Source of the DNA: Breviolum minutum Mf 1.05b.01
Lineage: Eukaryota > Sar > Dinophyceae > Suessiales > Symbiodiniaceae
Assembly: GCA_000507305.1 (NCBI GenBank)
Contig: DF239406.1
Coordinates: 124,001-188,000 of the forward strand
DNA: 64,000 nucleotides
Reading direction: 5' to 3'
In this document: one piece after another, positions 34,976 to 45,755 of the stretch
Layout: each line of letters begins with the position of its first letter
Position numbering within the stretch: position 1 is the stretch's first letter
Notes under the pieces: generated by a model
What the model saw: only the letters and a program-made list of their open reading frames with translations
Database searches by the model: none
What the model was told of the DNA's origin: nothing
Position numbers and translations under genes: made by a program

Positions 34976-35085
34976 CTAGGTGGTGGTTTCGATGTTTTAG
35001 ATATTTGTACCCCTACTTGGGGAGATAGTCCAATTCGACTAATATTTTCAGATGGGTGAAAAGCAAAACTGGTTTACCACACTAG
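34976..35085. mobile_element. family 1 element, decayed right end
   Basis: Left CTAGGTGGTGGTTTCGATG and interior CCCCTACTTGGGGAGATAGT. The right end has decayed to GATGGGTGAAAAGC and the final CACACTAG. No frame reaches its left border. Confidence 0.6.
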
Positions 35086-35657
35086 TTTCGCGAACTGGAT
35101 TGTTTCTTGCATGATTTTGCAGACAGACCTAAGGAACTGCGATGAAGTTGTGCTTGCAGCTAGAAGCCTTGAGAGTGGTGACTGAGCTTGTGAATAGGGG
35201 GTAACAAACTGGCCTGCTGTCAGCACAACATCTTGAGACATGTAATCTTTCTGTTGGTTTCCTGATGTTTCAGAATCTATTCCCAGGTTTGGAAGGAGCG
35301 GTTTACCTGTATACCTTTTACATTTCTTTCCCTGCAAAATGGTTATTGGAAGACAATTTTTGAGTAATCGAGCCTGGTCTTGCTGTCCTTTGAACCATGT
35401 TGGGTTTACAACCGTGAGAACGGTCTTTCAGCCCCCCTTCGTTGATGCTTACTGAATTCTCGCAGAAACAAGGGCCATTAACAGCCTTTCCCGTCCTTTT
35501 CCCAGTTCTCACTGGTGACTATTGTGACGTGTGATAACTTTGGATGACTGATGATGACTGGTGACATTAATTAATCAAGACTCGCATGGGAGCAGGTCTG
35601 AAGTTGTTGTATGAGGTTATATGATATGTCAATGTTAAACTGTTAAACTATTTCATA

Positions 35658-35760
35658 CTGTTGATGGAAGAAATCCAGCACCACCTGGGATGTAAAAAAT
35701 CCTGTACATAATGGGATAAACTACCAACCTCAACTGGTGCAGGATTTCTTCCATCAACAG
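35658..35760. mobile_element. family C element, complete
   Basis: The terminal inverted repeats are about 26 bp with one mismatch: CTGTTGATGGAAGAAATCC at the left and GGATTTCTTCCATCAACAG at the right. The right end reads as an acceptor (TTTCTTCCATCAACAG), and a 20-codon frame (HHIMFVSHSLAEETELLDIL) follows to a donor CCTTG before GTATAG (35821). The upstream exon was not found. Confidence 0.82.
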
Positions 35761-36053
35761 CATCATATCATGTTTGTTTCTCACTCACTCGCGGAGGAGA
35801 CAGAGTTGCTGGACATCCTTGGTATAGTCATCTCTTATCACTCAATGATAGTTGCATCAGCCTGTTGGCTCCGCCCATTTTGGGCCGGAAAAATTCACAT
35901 TTAATGTCTGAACCGTAGAAACAAATGGGTGGATGTCAAGGAAAGCCACAAGGCCGAAGCAATGATTGATAGAGGCATAATAGTGGAAAGACTTGGTGGG
36001 TGCTGGGATAATCATACTGATGGAACAAATGCTGCGGACCAGCTCATACATAC

Positions 36054-36151
36054 CTAGGTGGTGGTTTCAAATATTTTTTATTTTCCCCCCTACTTGGGGA
36101 AGATTTCCAATTTGACTAATATTTTTCAAATGGGTTGAAACCACCAACTAG
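36054..36151. mobile_element. family 1 element with a 10-bp direct repeat
   Basis: CTAGGTGGTGGTTTCAA to TTGAAACCACCAACTAG (16 of 17 bases pair). The flanks carry TCATACATAC on both sides (36044-36053 and 36152-36161), a perfect 10-bp target-site duplication, although the motif is itself repetitive. On the minus strand that duplication starts GTATGT, so it could supply a donor while the element supplies the AG. Confidence 0.85.
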
Positions 36152-36408
36152 TCATACATACATATATGGATTATTGATTCTATAAGTATAATTCTACGAA
36201 ATTGTAGTAGCAATGTGAGATGATCTATGTCAACTGGTGCATAATTTCTTCCACTGTATGATTGATTGGTTGGTTCCTTCAAATGGGCCCTCTAGTATAG
36301 TTATTACCTAAAATGGAGTTATAACCCCTATAAGTTATATCTAAGTGGCCTTATAACTTATAACTAGGTTTTTGTCGGGTTTCAAAACCCATGGCAATCC
36401 TACTTGTG

Positions 36409-36536
36409 ACTACTGTTGATGGTTCAGAAATCCGGCTAACTCACCAGTTGAGGTTGGTAGTTTCTCTCCATGATTTTCAGCATTTTTACATATCTCAGGT
36501 GGATGTTTGGGTAGAAAAAAAGCCATCAACAGTAGT
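36409..36536. mobile_element. family C-like element
   Basis: The ends ACTACTGTTGATGG and CCATCAACAGTAGT are perfect 14-bp inverted repeats. The left arm continues TTCAGAAATCCGGCTAAC, as in the 11529 fragment. The right end again reads CATCAACAG. Confidence 0.75.
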
Positions 36537-37377
36537 AGGGGCTCATGTTGCTGGATTTTTGCACATAACAAAACATCCTACCCACCGTTGAGGTCAAACC
36601 GAGCCAAAGACATCAGTACTTCGACGGTGGTTGGCATCCTTCCATATGGATGCCATGGTGTTGTGAGGAGGGAAATGCCCAAACCCCCTCCCCCACACAA
36701 AAAAAAATGGTATATAATTCTGTATACCAACAATATATGTAGAATCATTCTTTTGAATATCTACATATCATATCTTTCAGTTTTGAATATATGCATACAT
36801 ATTACATATATACACAAAAATTACATATCATTTATGTATTCATGTTGGTATAGTACAGTTGGAAACTCCACCTCCCAAAACAATCTGAGAATGTCAACAA
36901 ACATTTGTGTGCTCTTAGTTTTGCCAAATTTCTATATCGAAATTGAAATACTACATTTCACCCACGATAAATTGTTGGGGATGAAAAGGGTGGAGGTTGC
37001 TGCCGGTTGCACTGAGAGTTTTTGGCAGAATCGACTGACTTTACTTTGTAAATTCAAAATATCCTTAATTCAGGGTTCTGTTTTTCGTTTCTGCTGAACA
37101 GCAGTTTCAGAAAAGCTTTCCATTTTGGACTTTTGAGGAGTCGTTTAGACTAAGACCGCGTGAATATGCTGAGTAGATTCTGAGTAGTGAATGATGGAAT
37201 CAATTTACATTTTGCCTTTTTGAACGTTATCCCTACTATGCCACTGTATATCAATCCATTGCAGTTCGTCACAGCGGAAACATGAAACTATGCTAGGCCA
37301 CGGAAGCAACAGTCAGTTATCGCATGTTATCGAGAGAGTTATGCATTCACCACCCAATCACTTTCCCATTTTTCAGG

Positions 37378-37440
37378 TGTGAGTTGCAGGGCGTGAACGA
37401 GGGCCAAACTGAAGATGAGGAAGAAGAAGACTCCGTTTGA
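37378..37440 (+). CDS. acidic terminal exon
   Basis: It follows TTCCCATTTTTCAG (one base, then phase) and encodes CELQGVNEGQTEDEEEEDSV before a TGA. A short acidic C-terminus after a pyrimidine-rich acceptor is plausible. The antisense frame is a serine run, which I regard as its shadow. Confidence 0.42.
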   Translation, partial: CELQGVNEGQTEDEEEEDSV

Positions 37441-38004
37441 TGAGTTTGGAATAGATTTAAGATTTTAAGGCAGTTCATCCTTTGAAGGGAAATTGTGAAG
37501 AAGAAGAACAAAAACATCACATGCAGCAGCAACATTGATCTTTTTGTACAATCGTTTTTATTCCAATCCACATTGATAACCGGCCTGCTTCAAGGGCTCT
37601 GATTTTTGCAAAACTTAAGTGACTGTCGTGACTGTCAAGCTCGCTTACGGATGTGATGCGAAATGCATCATTTGGAATTGCGAGAGATGAACAAAAAATA
37701 AGTAGGTTTCGATGGTATGGCATTGCTTTATCCAAAAAGTGAGATTGAGGTTAGAGAGGTTATTTCCACGTTGATTTTGCCCTCTTGATTTCCCTTCTCA
37801 AAAAGGATGCGCTTTTGAGCATCTCGGCGGTTTGGTTGCCAAAATGTTCAGTCTTTCAAATCAGTTTCTGATAATTATGCATAATTAGCATGCAAGCAAA
37901 GCGCTGGCAAGCATCGGGGGCTCAAAAGCAAGGTTTCTTGTTCTCGTTTCTGTTTCGTTTCAATTTATTTGACCTGTATTGGACCTACCGGTCCAACGGT
38001 CCAG

Positions 38005-38051
38005 CGTTACTCCGCATCAAAAGTCGCTCGGCCTCAAGATCAACTGCTGAG
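38005..38051 (+). CDS. short SR-rich internal exon
   Basis: 47 bases between ACGGTCCAG and GCTGAG before GTGTCT, reading LLRIKSRSASRSTAE in phase 2 with no remainder. The minus strand carries a 30-codon frame over 37985-38079, so the strand is not certain. Confidence 0.35.
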
Positions 38052-38892
38052 GTGTCTTTTTGACCGTGAAAACGTAATGCTGAAGAAATACGAAAAAAGG
38101 ACGGCCTGTTATGAAGAAAATGCATTGTCATGATGGTAGTTTCATTTTTCGGAATCCTTGGATAGCCTTGCATCCGTCTCGACGGACAAAAGCCCCTCGA
38201 AACATTCCAGCCTACCATCAAAACTGCTTACACGGAGATTCAGGGTAACCAAAACGACAACTGTTGACTCAGGTGGTGGAATAAATGATTTAGCCAGTCT
38301 GGACATCTAAATAGATCTACCATTTCAAACATGTTTCTCCCTGTTGAAAAGGGTTGGTTTTTGTGTCCACTTGCCACTGTTTAGAATGCTCTTTGCCGTG
38401 TTTTCCCTAACAACACATGAGTGATTTAGCTCCACCAGTTCATGGAATTTCCACCGAAAAATGTGCCGAAACTTCACCAAAATCAACTATCAACTAACCG
38501 TTTATTGACAGCATTCCCAATTCCACAAATTTTTCATGGAGGGTGCCTTAATAAAATATATAGTCCATGTTGATTTCCCAAATAATCCCATAGGGGTTTG
38601 CACAGCAAAAGTATCTCGGGCAACCCCCATCTTTTTTCACCATCTTCAGGCAAGCAGCAAGCAGCTTCAGCAAATACACATCTTTAAAAAGTCACCTGCC
38701 GGGCAGACGTTTTGATTCTGAGCTGAGCGGCAAATGTTTGGGACCATCCGGCCCCCAAGAAAGTTTCCTTATCAATATTTAAACGGATATATTAGTACAT
38801 ATATTGAAAGTGTTTCTTCTTGCTGACCGGTGTTAAATAAAGAATATATAAGAAGTTTAGATGTCAGACATTACTATGATATATTCCTACAG

Positions 38893-39015
38893 CAAACTAG
38901 GCATAGTATTGTAAAAGTGGAACATGCACAAATTGCCCCCTTGGTCGCCCTCTACACCAAGACAATGAAACAGAAAAACACTTCCCGTGATGCAAAAAGC
39001 CCTGCACCTAGGTAG
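38893..39015 (+). CDS. terminal exon, unknown protein
   Basis: It follows ATTCCTACAG and is open for 40 codons in phase 0 to a TAG. It reads QTRHSIVKVEHAQIAPLVAL then a basic tail (KTMKQKNTSRDAKSPAPR). One splice site; the partner exon is not found. Confidence 0.42.
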   Translation, partial: QTRHSIVKVEHAQIAPLVALYTKTMKQKNTSRDAKSPAPR

Positions 39016-39891
39016 GTAGAACAATCCCTGCTCCAAGGTGTAAGGTTCCTGGGTGCAAGTTGAAAATTGGTATTTTTGTGCTAAGAGTAGCTGCTATACG
39101 TGTGTGATATAGCTGTGTATACCTCTGAACCAGCTATTGTCGGATCCCCATAGTGGTGTCATGCCATCCCGCCCTAAGGGCCGGGGCTTACGGAGGGCGG
39201 AAATCCTCCAATTTGGATTTCCTCCGAAATCCGCGTCGAGTCACAGAAACTGCATGTGTGTTGAGATGTTGTTTTAGCCATTGGGATCCAATGATCTGAT
39301 GATTGAAGCCATCCCAAAATACCATGGTGGTTCAGGTGTGATTGGACACTATCATTATCTATAATGAGATGCCCCCCCAACAACAAAAGAAAAAGCACAG
39401 GATTTTGAAGGAAAACCTGAGAAAATTCAGACTCCTAAAGTTGACCTTTCAACAAGTTGTTTTTCCCTGGCCTTTCTTCTGTCAGGGGTCCAAGGATCAG
39501 AAGCTGGACTTGTGGCTCAACAGAGTTTCCATCCATGGCGGGAATTGATGTTCACATGCCGATCCCATATGCCATGGTATTAGCACAGGTATCGTACATG
39601 CTGGTTGGTGTAGAGTTCCTTTGCTCTTTGCAGCAACACGGCCATGCCTACCGCTCATTACCTGTAATTGAATTCGGATGATTGCGTCATCGCAACGACT
39701 TTGGGCTCAAAAAAGGCCAAGCCCCCAAACAGGGTGGCAAGATCCCCAACTTCAAACCAATGAAGAACAGCAGACCAATGCAAGCATCCACGGCTTCTTT
39801 AGTTGGAAAACTCAAAACACATCCTATTTGATAATTATATGATTCAATATGCCATTTTAGGTTCCAAATGTTGAGGGCTGTTTTTTGTGAG

Positions 39892-41101
39892 CCGCCTTTT
39901 GACTGTTTCCCACCGATTTCGGGTGTCCGTGTCGACCACTTGGTTGATGACCCACCCGAGTCCGAGTGGATGTGGGCTGCCATTGTGCAAGGGTGGAGTT
40001 TTTTTTGGTGGAAAACATCAGGTTGAGGCCTACCTGATGAAAAAGAAACGTTAAGCAACAGCTTGCCCATTCAATCAATACAATCCAATATTTGGATTTA
40101 GAATCTTCATGATTTTTTCCAACTTAGGTGACCTCAGTTTCCAAACCCCTGTTGTCAGGTGTTTGAGAAAAAAAACATGCAGTTTTGGTTGCTTCAGCGT
40201 CTCAACTCCGCCCGAACACCATGACAATGGCGCCGTTTCAAGCTACGCCAAGGGCCATTGGGCGCAAAAACCTGGCAAAACTGTCGAGTCCTACATCGAA
40301 TTTCGAATTTTGACGTCATTGAGTCATACCCTTATCATCCATGTAAGGTGTATTTACCTACATGTGGCTTGTTTTTTTTTAAAGTTAAGTGATACTCAGC
40401 GAGCCATACCCTGAAAACAGCAAAATATGTTAATTATCATCTATTTATCATTTTGGTTATCTTTTATGTATCATTTTGATTATCATGTATTTATCATTTT
40501 GGTTATCAGTTCTCCGGAAATGATAAAAGCATAATATTTTTCAGGAAATGATAAAACAATGAGAATAAAAAGATTAAAAAATGATGACAAAATGATAGCA
40601 CAAATAATAATCTTCGGGGAAATGATAAAAAATGATAGTGAAAATGACAATTATTAAAATGGTAAACAAATATTTTTACCTGTGTCAATCTATGGCTGTC
40701 AGTATCTCATAATTTGAAAGGTAAATGTAGGTAGATATGGCATACGTAGATGGTTGGGGTATTTTGTATGACCTAGTAGATATATTCCATTTGTTTTCTC
40801 ACTGTGTCATTTAGTTTGTACACAGCTGATATTTTTTTGGAAAGATGCAGTTTTTGCAAGTATTGGAACATGTGGTCTAGTTTGATAGACGAAGTAGCAT
40901 GTGGGTTATTGTATTTTCACACAAGTTGATACGATTTGAAATATGTCTTTGGATATTTATATTTTATTATATATATATATATAATATTTATAAATATGTA
41001 TACATTAGGTGATTTGCTTGCCAGCATTCTCAGCAAAATTAGGCTCGTTTCAATGGTTGATATATTGCCAAATGGTGCCTCAAAATTGCCAACCTGCATG
41101 A
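39892..41101 (+). CDS. three-exon chain, unknown protein
   Basis: Exons are 39892-39992 (33 codons plus two bases; VDHLVDDPPESEWMWAAIVQ), 40198-40342 (VSTPPEHHDNGAVSSYAKGH, ending CCAT before GTAAGG) and 41009-41101 (after TACATTAG, 30 codons to a TGA). Every junction keeps phase (2+1, then 0/0). The second exon has a good acceptor (GGTTGCTTCAG) and a consensus donor. The last exon is less sure: another frame from the AG at about 41023 reads to a TAA at 41151. The large second intron holds the TTATCATTTT fold-back. I recognise no domain. Confidence 0.5.
40425..40670. repeat. low-complexity fold-back in an intron
   Basis: The left arm repeats TTATCATTTTGGTTATC three to four times (40436-40510). 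The right arm (40515-40665) repeats AAATGATAAAA, its complement. The arms could form a long imperfect hairpin. There are no defined ends, so it is probably simple-sequence expansion. Confidence 0.6.
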
Positions 41102-41328
41102 AGATGGTTCCCTGCAGATTCCGAATCCGTGTGTTACTGGACTTGAGCTAAGCAAACGATATCAATGCGGAGTCTTGAAGTGTCGGCAGTGTGAACATCT
41201 CTTTGTTTCAAGCAAACCTGGTGGGATCCCAAGAAGGTGACTGCCTAAGTTTAGTGTTGTTTGGATGTATTTGGCAAGAGTAGCCCGTAATAAAAGTAGA
41301 AAAGTAGATCTAACATGGCATACCTCAG

Positions 41329-42566
41329 AAAGCCGGTACCGGAGGGGTACCAACAGTTGTTCAAGGGCAAAAGTGTTAATTTCAGCAGCAAACCAGTAGA
41401 GAAGATTGGGAAAGAAGGCAAACAAGGGGTAGACTGCAAAAGGGATACCCTTGAACCATTTTGCACCACTTCCTCGTGGGAAATTCTGCAAAAAATGGAT
41501 TTACTTTGCGCATCGTAGTGGATCATCCTGCAATTTTGATGTAATTCTTCGACATTTGGATACCATGCTGATTTCCTTGCTGAACAAGGCTTCTTACCAT
41601 TTTCGGTACTCCTGTGAGTACAGAAGGAACACTTTCTCACTCGATTCTCAGCCAGGTTTTTCACTCCTACCAGTTTAAGACCATGGTGTTAGGCCCTTTG
41701 ACCCGCCGTTTTTTGGATGGATGATGCGAATTTTCTCTGAATGAGACGGATTTTCATCGTCCAGAACCACCGCGCTTCCGAAGCTCCAAAAGCAGCCGTA
41801 GTGATGGCCGACGTGAGGCAAAAAAAACAAAAAGACAAGATCAACTTTTTGCGGCTTTGCAGGGTGGCTTAGATCCTACGAAACACAACAAAGATCTTAT
41901 TGCCCCAGTTTGGCACCCCCTTTCACAATATTTGATTTCTCTCCCAACATCCATCGGCCGAATGGGGGGGTTGGGTGAGGTGAAATTGTTGGTCTAAGAC
42001 TTCAACGCACCTTTGGAAGGTGCTCATATTGAAGAGTTTCCCAAAGTTGGTTTCTTACTGATTAGATTCTCGATGAAAGTTTTGGTTATATATATCCTCA
42101 CCCAGATTTTCCATGACTTCAGCCGTGGATAGCCTCTCCCGCCGTATATATATATATATATCATTCACCAATTCTTGACGCTTTGCATATTATGTATAGA
42201 TGAAGAGATGGCAAAGCAGATAGACAATGAGAGACAAGGTTATACGTAACAATAGCAGAACTATACTTTAGCAGGATCAGACAGACGAGAACAGGCAGAC
42301 ACACGTAAGTGCATTGAAAAAACTAGACCAGAACCACTAAAACATACAGTATCCAGTATCATACAGTAGCCAAACCATCAAAAAAGGCATAAATCAATGA
42401 ATGGATTCCTGGATGACCCATCTCCAAGTTGTCATCTTTTGTTTTTTTTAAATGCATTTGCCAGATGGCCACATTTTATGGAGTCCATTTCTATCAAACT
42501 TTCCGACTCCGCCAGGCTCATGACTCCACCTGGGGAAGGTCAACCCTACCGGGTCCCGACACTTGA
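41329..42566 (+). CDS. four-exon chain, basic SR-rich protein
   Basis: Exons are 41329-41428 (after CATACCTCAG; KPVPEGYQQLFKGKSV), 41746-41979 (78 codons, basic RSSKSSRSDGRREAKKTKRQ then DPTKHNKDLIAPVWHPLSQY, ending GGTGAG before GTGAAA), 42275-42304 (ten codons, DQTDENRQTH, between TTTAGCAG and GTAAGT) and 42465-42566 (after CATTTGCCAG; MATFYGVHFYQTFRLRQ to a TGA). Every junction is phase 0. The 78-codon exon is flanked by a further open stretch, and the ten-codon exon has near-perfect sites. The basic middle suggests nucleic-acid binding or a nuclear role; that is inference only. The start codon is not found. Confidence 0.55.
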
Positions 42567-42961
42567 TGTTTCTCGGCATGCCAGGGGATGGTTGGTTGGA
42601 GATCCACGGGAAATGATAGGATGACATTTTTTGTGGATTTTTGGTTTTTTTATTGTTTGTTTGTTACTATCTCTGGGAACAAGGACACTATTATAGAATC
42701 CAAAAAAACGAGACCTTCACCGGAAATGATTGATGTTTAGTGGGGTCGGGGTAATGAATCGCAAGATTGTGTGTGTGTATTAGATAAACTCACTATAAAA
42801 CTTGATCAATTTTGGCGAGATAGAGTGTTGCACCAGGTTGACGTTTGCACAACAAAGTCATGTTGTGATGCACAAAGTGGGTTTGACATTGGTCTATTCA
42901 ACATGTCAAGACAAGAATCCTGAAAGATCGTGGGTACAGACAGACCTTGTTTTGTGTTTTT

Positions 42962-43065
42962 TGGTTTGTTTGTTTGTTTTTTTGTTTGTTTGTTTGTTTG
43001 TTTGTTTGTTTTGTTTTTTTGTTTGTTTGTTTGTTTGTTTGTTTGTTTGTTTGTTTGTTTGTTTG
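42962..43065. repeat. TTTG microsatellite, about 100 bp
   Basis: About 25 TTTG units with three interruptions by longer T runs. The longest simple repeat in the window. Confidence 0.95.
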
Positions 43066-44339
43066 ACTCTTTTGTGTGAAGGTTACGGGGAAAAGTATGT
43101 TATAACGTTTGCCGTGGGCATATTCTGTCAGAAACTGGTCCCCAACTGCTAGGCCGGCATATTTGGAAGCATTTGGGGCACCCCATGCCAACACTGATGG
43201 TGTTGACCCAGATAGCTCAATTGAAATACTGCTACTTGCGATATGGAACAAAAAATGCCGACCACCGTGCCCCGTTAATCAAAATACCAGAAATGTTAGT
43301 ATCACAAGTCATAGCGTTGATAGACGAAGGGTCTATTTGTTTGGAATCCATGTTAGTTCAAGTACCGGCGGAACTGGTTGAAACTGGTTTGATGTCACTT
43401 CCTCTCCATTTAGGGCCATTTTGATCCTCAGATGTTTTTTTGATATCCTTCAAGCTACTGGTTAAACCTAAGAATCCAGGACCATTTTCCGGAACAGGAT
43501 TGAATCTTCCTGGATCGATTTTACATCTCATTTTGGCCGTGTAGTAGGAGCTTTGGAGGGGATTGGATGTCTTGGTGGCGCCAGGCCCCATAGACACGGA
43601 AGATTCCCATTCAAACACGAAGGATTCCTTTGCCTATCAAATGCTGGCTCGGTGGAACTGAGGATTCCTTCCCTTTTTTGTGGAGTTTGTGTGGCATTGA
43701 AAACGCCAAAATATCGAAACACAGAGGCTGGATGCTGGTCGATGGTGGAAGTTGGACCCCCCAACAATCGCAACGATGAGAGAGACAGATCGATCTCTGA
43801 AATTGTCATATGTGATATGTTTGTAATGTCTAGATTTTTTTTTTCAAAAACGTCGCTTTGAGTGTCCAGTTCATCTTTTGCTTTCGTGTGTATGTGCTTC
43901 TGATGTCAGGGGTGGCATTTTGGGGAATTAAAGTCAAGAACTTGCACACATCAAATATTTGGAATACAAAATGAATATAAATGAATTCGGGATTTAGCAG
44001 CATTGCAGGATACCTTCCTCTGCTGAGCCACAGCCTTCACGAAGTGCAAAAATCGCCAAAGGTTCAATTTCGGGAGCAGAACATAGATAGCGATAAAAAA
44101 TAGTGCTGCTTATTGATGGTCAAAATCTAGCCATCCAGCTCTGTGTACTAATGAACAGCTTTTCTTTCAAACATTTGACCTTACGTAGGATACCAGTGTT
44201 CCATCCCAGTGACTTCCTTGTCCCGGCATAATTTGGGACCCATCAAAAGTTTCACCTCAACAATGACCTGGAATAGGTGAGTTTACAGCAACAACTCAAG
44301 TTTGTTGTTTCTTGAACCATTTTTTAAAAACCCAATTAG

Positions 44340-44401
44340 TTGAAAAATGATCCAACTTGACTTAATATGTATATCAAATGGATTGGTTCAACCACCAACT
44401 G
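44340..44401. mobile_element. family 1 element, right half
   Basis: GATCCAACTTGACTTAATAT leads to GGTTCAACCACCAACTG, matching the right half of family 1. The left half is missing. Confidence 0.5.
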
Positions 44402-44529
44402 TTTTAGTTGTTTTTTTCAACTCCGCGGCGCGGGAGATGACATGACAATGGTGGCGCTAATTGGAGCTGGTTGGTTGGATGCTCCATTTCAGCATAGTTT
44501 TTTCATGAAGGAACAGACTGGAAACCTTC

Positions 44530-44651
44530 AAATGGGGGTGAACCCTAAAATGGTGGGTTTCCCCAACAACCATGGGTTTTCCTTAAACAAAAATGATCAT
44601 TTTGGGGTGCGAAATGGGGATCCCACTAGACATTTAAGGAAACACCCAAAT
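44530..44651. mobile_element. family 3-like fold-back
   Basis: The arms AAATGGGGGTGAACCCTAAA and (reverse complement) CCATTTGGGTGTTTCCTTAA pair loosely. The interior has GGGTTTTCC and a GGGG-rich arm as in family 3. It lies inside a 145-codon frame (44367-44804), whose openness may simply come from the element. Confidence 0.45.
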
Positions 44652-45199
44652 GGTTCAGTGTTCATAGCTATTCTAGTGTATTTGAGGTCACCAGTTATGA
44701 AGTTTACATCAATATTCAACTATTCAACACCTGTTGACCATTTTTTGCTGTGGTCCAAAGTTTCATGTATTGAAAGTTCAATGAAAGACAAAGAAAACAG
44801 ATAGTGATGAAGACCACATGGGATTCAACATCCACCATTTTGTTGTTCACCCAGAAATCTTCAAAGGGTCCGATTGTGGCTTGAAGGTCAATTGGATGTG
44901 ATTTTGGACTGCGAGAACTGCCCCCCCTAAAGCGCCTCTCCTTGAAGAGACTCTCGGTGGTTGAAGGGGATGGAAGTTTTTCCTGGATGGAATTGTGGGA
45001 ATCATGGAGAAAGAAAGAAAATAGTATTTTATATTATTTCATGTGGTAAGAATTGGTTGTTGTGATGTTATGGAATGAGTTTGGAATGTGTTGGTATGGA
45101 TGATTTATGAATAATTTATGATTTAGGAATGAAAACCATGCATAAATGGTTTGATCTTTGTAAAAGTGAACTGAAGAAGGGTGTGCAAACACCTCGTAA

Positions 45200-45221
45200 C
45201 TTGAGCCAAAAAAAAGTACGG
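45200..45221 (-). other. spliced-leader-like sequence (possible relic)
   Basis: Read on the minus strand it starts CCGTA and ends TTTTGGCTCAAG, with the middle replaced by T residues. The dinoflagellate spliced leader has the same first five and last twelve bases (CCGTAG...TTTTGGCTCAAG). Relics of this leader mark genes that passed through mRNA. No open minus-strand gene is evident just downstream, and the plus strand may be coding here. Confidence 0.4.
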
Positions 45222-45267
45222 TGTTTCGAAGTCCGAAGTGCTTGAGATGTGAGTATATCTCAGCGAG

Positions 45268-45345
45268 ATGGTGGTTTACCCCCTACTTGGGGAAGATTTC
45301 CAATTTGACTAATATTTTTCAGTTTGGTTGAAACCACCAACCAGT
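45268..45345. mobile_element. family 1 element with an internal deletion
   Basis: GATGGTGGTTT runs directly into CCCCTACTTGGGGAAGATTT, then TTGAAACCACCAACCAG. As an intron it would need a GA donor (GCGA before GATGG), a type reported in dinoflagellates. A frame with a CLRC motif (KCLRCEYISA) reaches the left border and continues in phase after the AG for 11 codons. Confidence 0.6.
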
Positions 45346-45554
45346 CAGTTTTCGAAAAGGTGCTATAGTCATGTTGGTTTGAGTACTATGGCTCATCAAT
45401 CGTAAACCTTTTTGGTTCTGACACGCAAAAAAATCCCAAAAGATCGGAAAAAAATGAACAAATCAAACCACCTCGCTTTTTCGGGGTATAGATACAGTAT
45501 ACGCGACAAACATCACATAGATTCTCCCCTTTACTTTCTGCCTGTTTATTACAG

Positions 45555-45755
45555 ACCACAGGATCAAGCAAATTGGTCAGTTGTTGGTGATGATTGTCGC
45601 ATCCCCTGGTCTATTTTTCACCAGCTTGCAATGATTTGTATGGCATTCAGACTTGGCAACAAAAACAGACCAGTTTTTTTTGGGTTTGTGTGTTTAAAGG
45701 AAGTGTTCATGGACGCACATCCCAGAGACTATCATGTAGGGAATATTTACCTACG
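45555..45755 (+). CDS. long internal exon, unknown protein
   Basis: Bounded by TGTTTATTACAG and a consensus donor CTACG before GTAAGT: 66 codons plus one leading and two trailing bases. It reads WSVVGDDCRIPWSIFHQLAM, then FFGFVCLKEVFMDAHPRDYH. The combination of sites and length makes it one of the best single exons. The product is unknown; neighbouring exons were not found. Confidence 0.52.

Larger units (their letters stand above)
33372..37377. other. non-coding stretch rich in inverted-repeat elements
   Basis: It contains two family-1 copies, two family C copies plus a fragment near 36231-36254 (CAACTGGTGCATAATTTCTT), a TTATAAC-rich fold-back at 36300-36365, and a small inverted pair at 33736-33775 (GCAAACCCCC / GGGGGGAATTTGC). 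Frame 35857-36051 (minus) directly follows the AG end of the family-1 element at 36054, but its upstream partner is missing. Confidence 0.4.
42567..45554. other. stretch without a settled gene
   Basis: It contains the TTTG microsatellite. A GC-richer block at 43100-43810 has long open frames on both strands and in several phases (for example plus LIKIPEMLVSQVIALIDEGS at 43280-43380), which I could not resolve. A family-1 half and a family-3-like fold-back lie at 44340-44650, followed by the reduced family-1 copy at 45268. Confidence 0.35.

Noticed and set aside
36507..37097. 196-codon plus frame
   Set aside because: Much of it translates AT-rich, low-complexity DNA (long Y, I and C runs). 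No supporting splice sites.
41134..41485. Two minus-strand exons (54 and 36 codons) with good sites and matching phase
   Set aside because: They overlap the plus-strand chain 41329-42566 and the end of the chain 39892-41101. The minus donor is the mirror image of a plus acceptor (CTCAG). The plus chain has more exons in phase.
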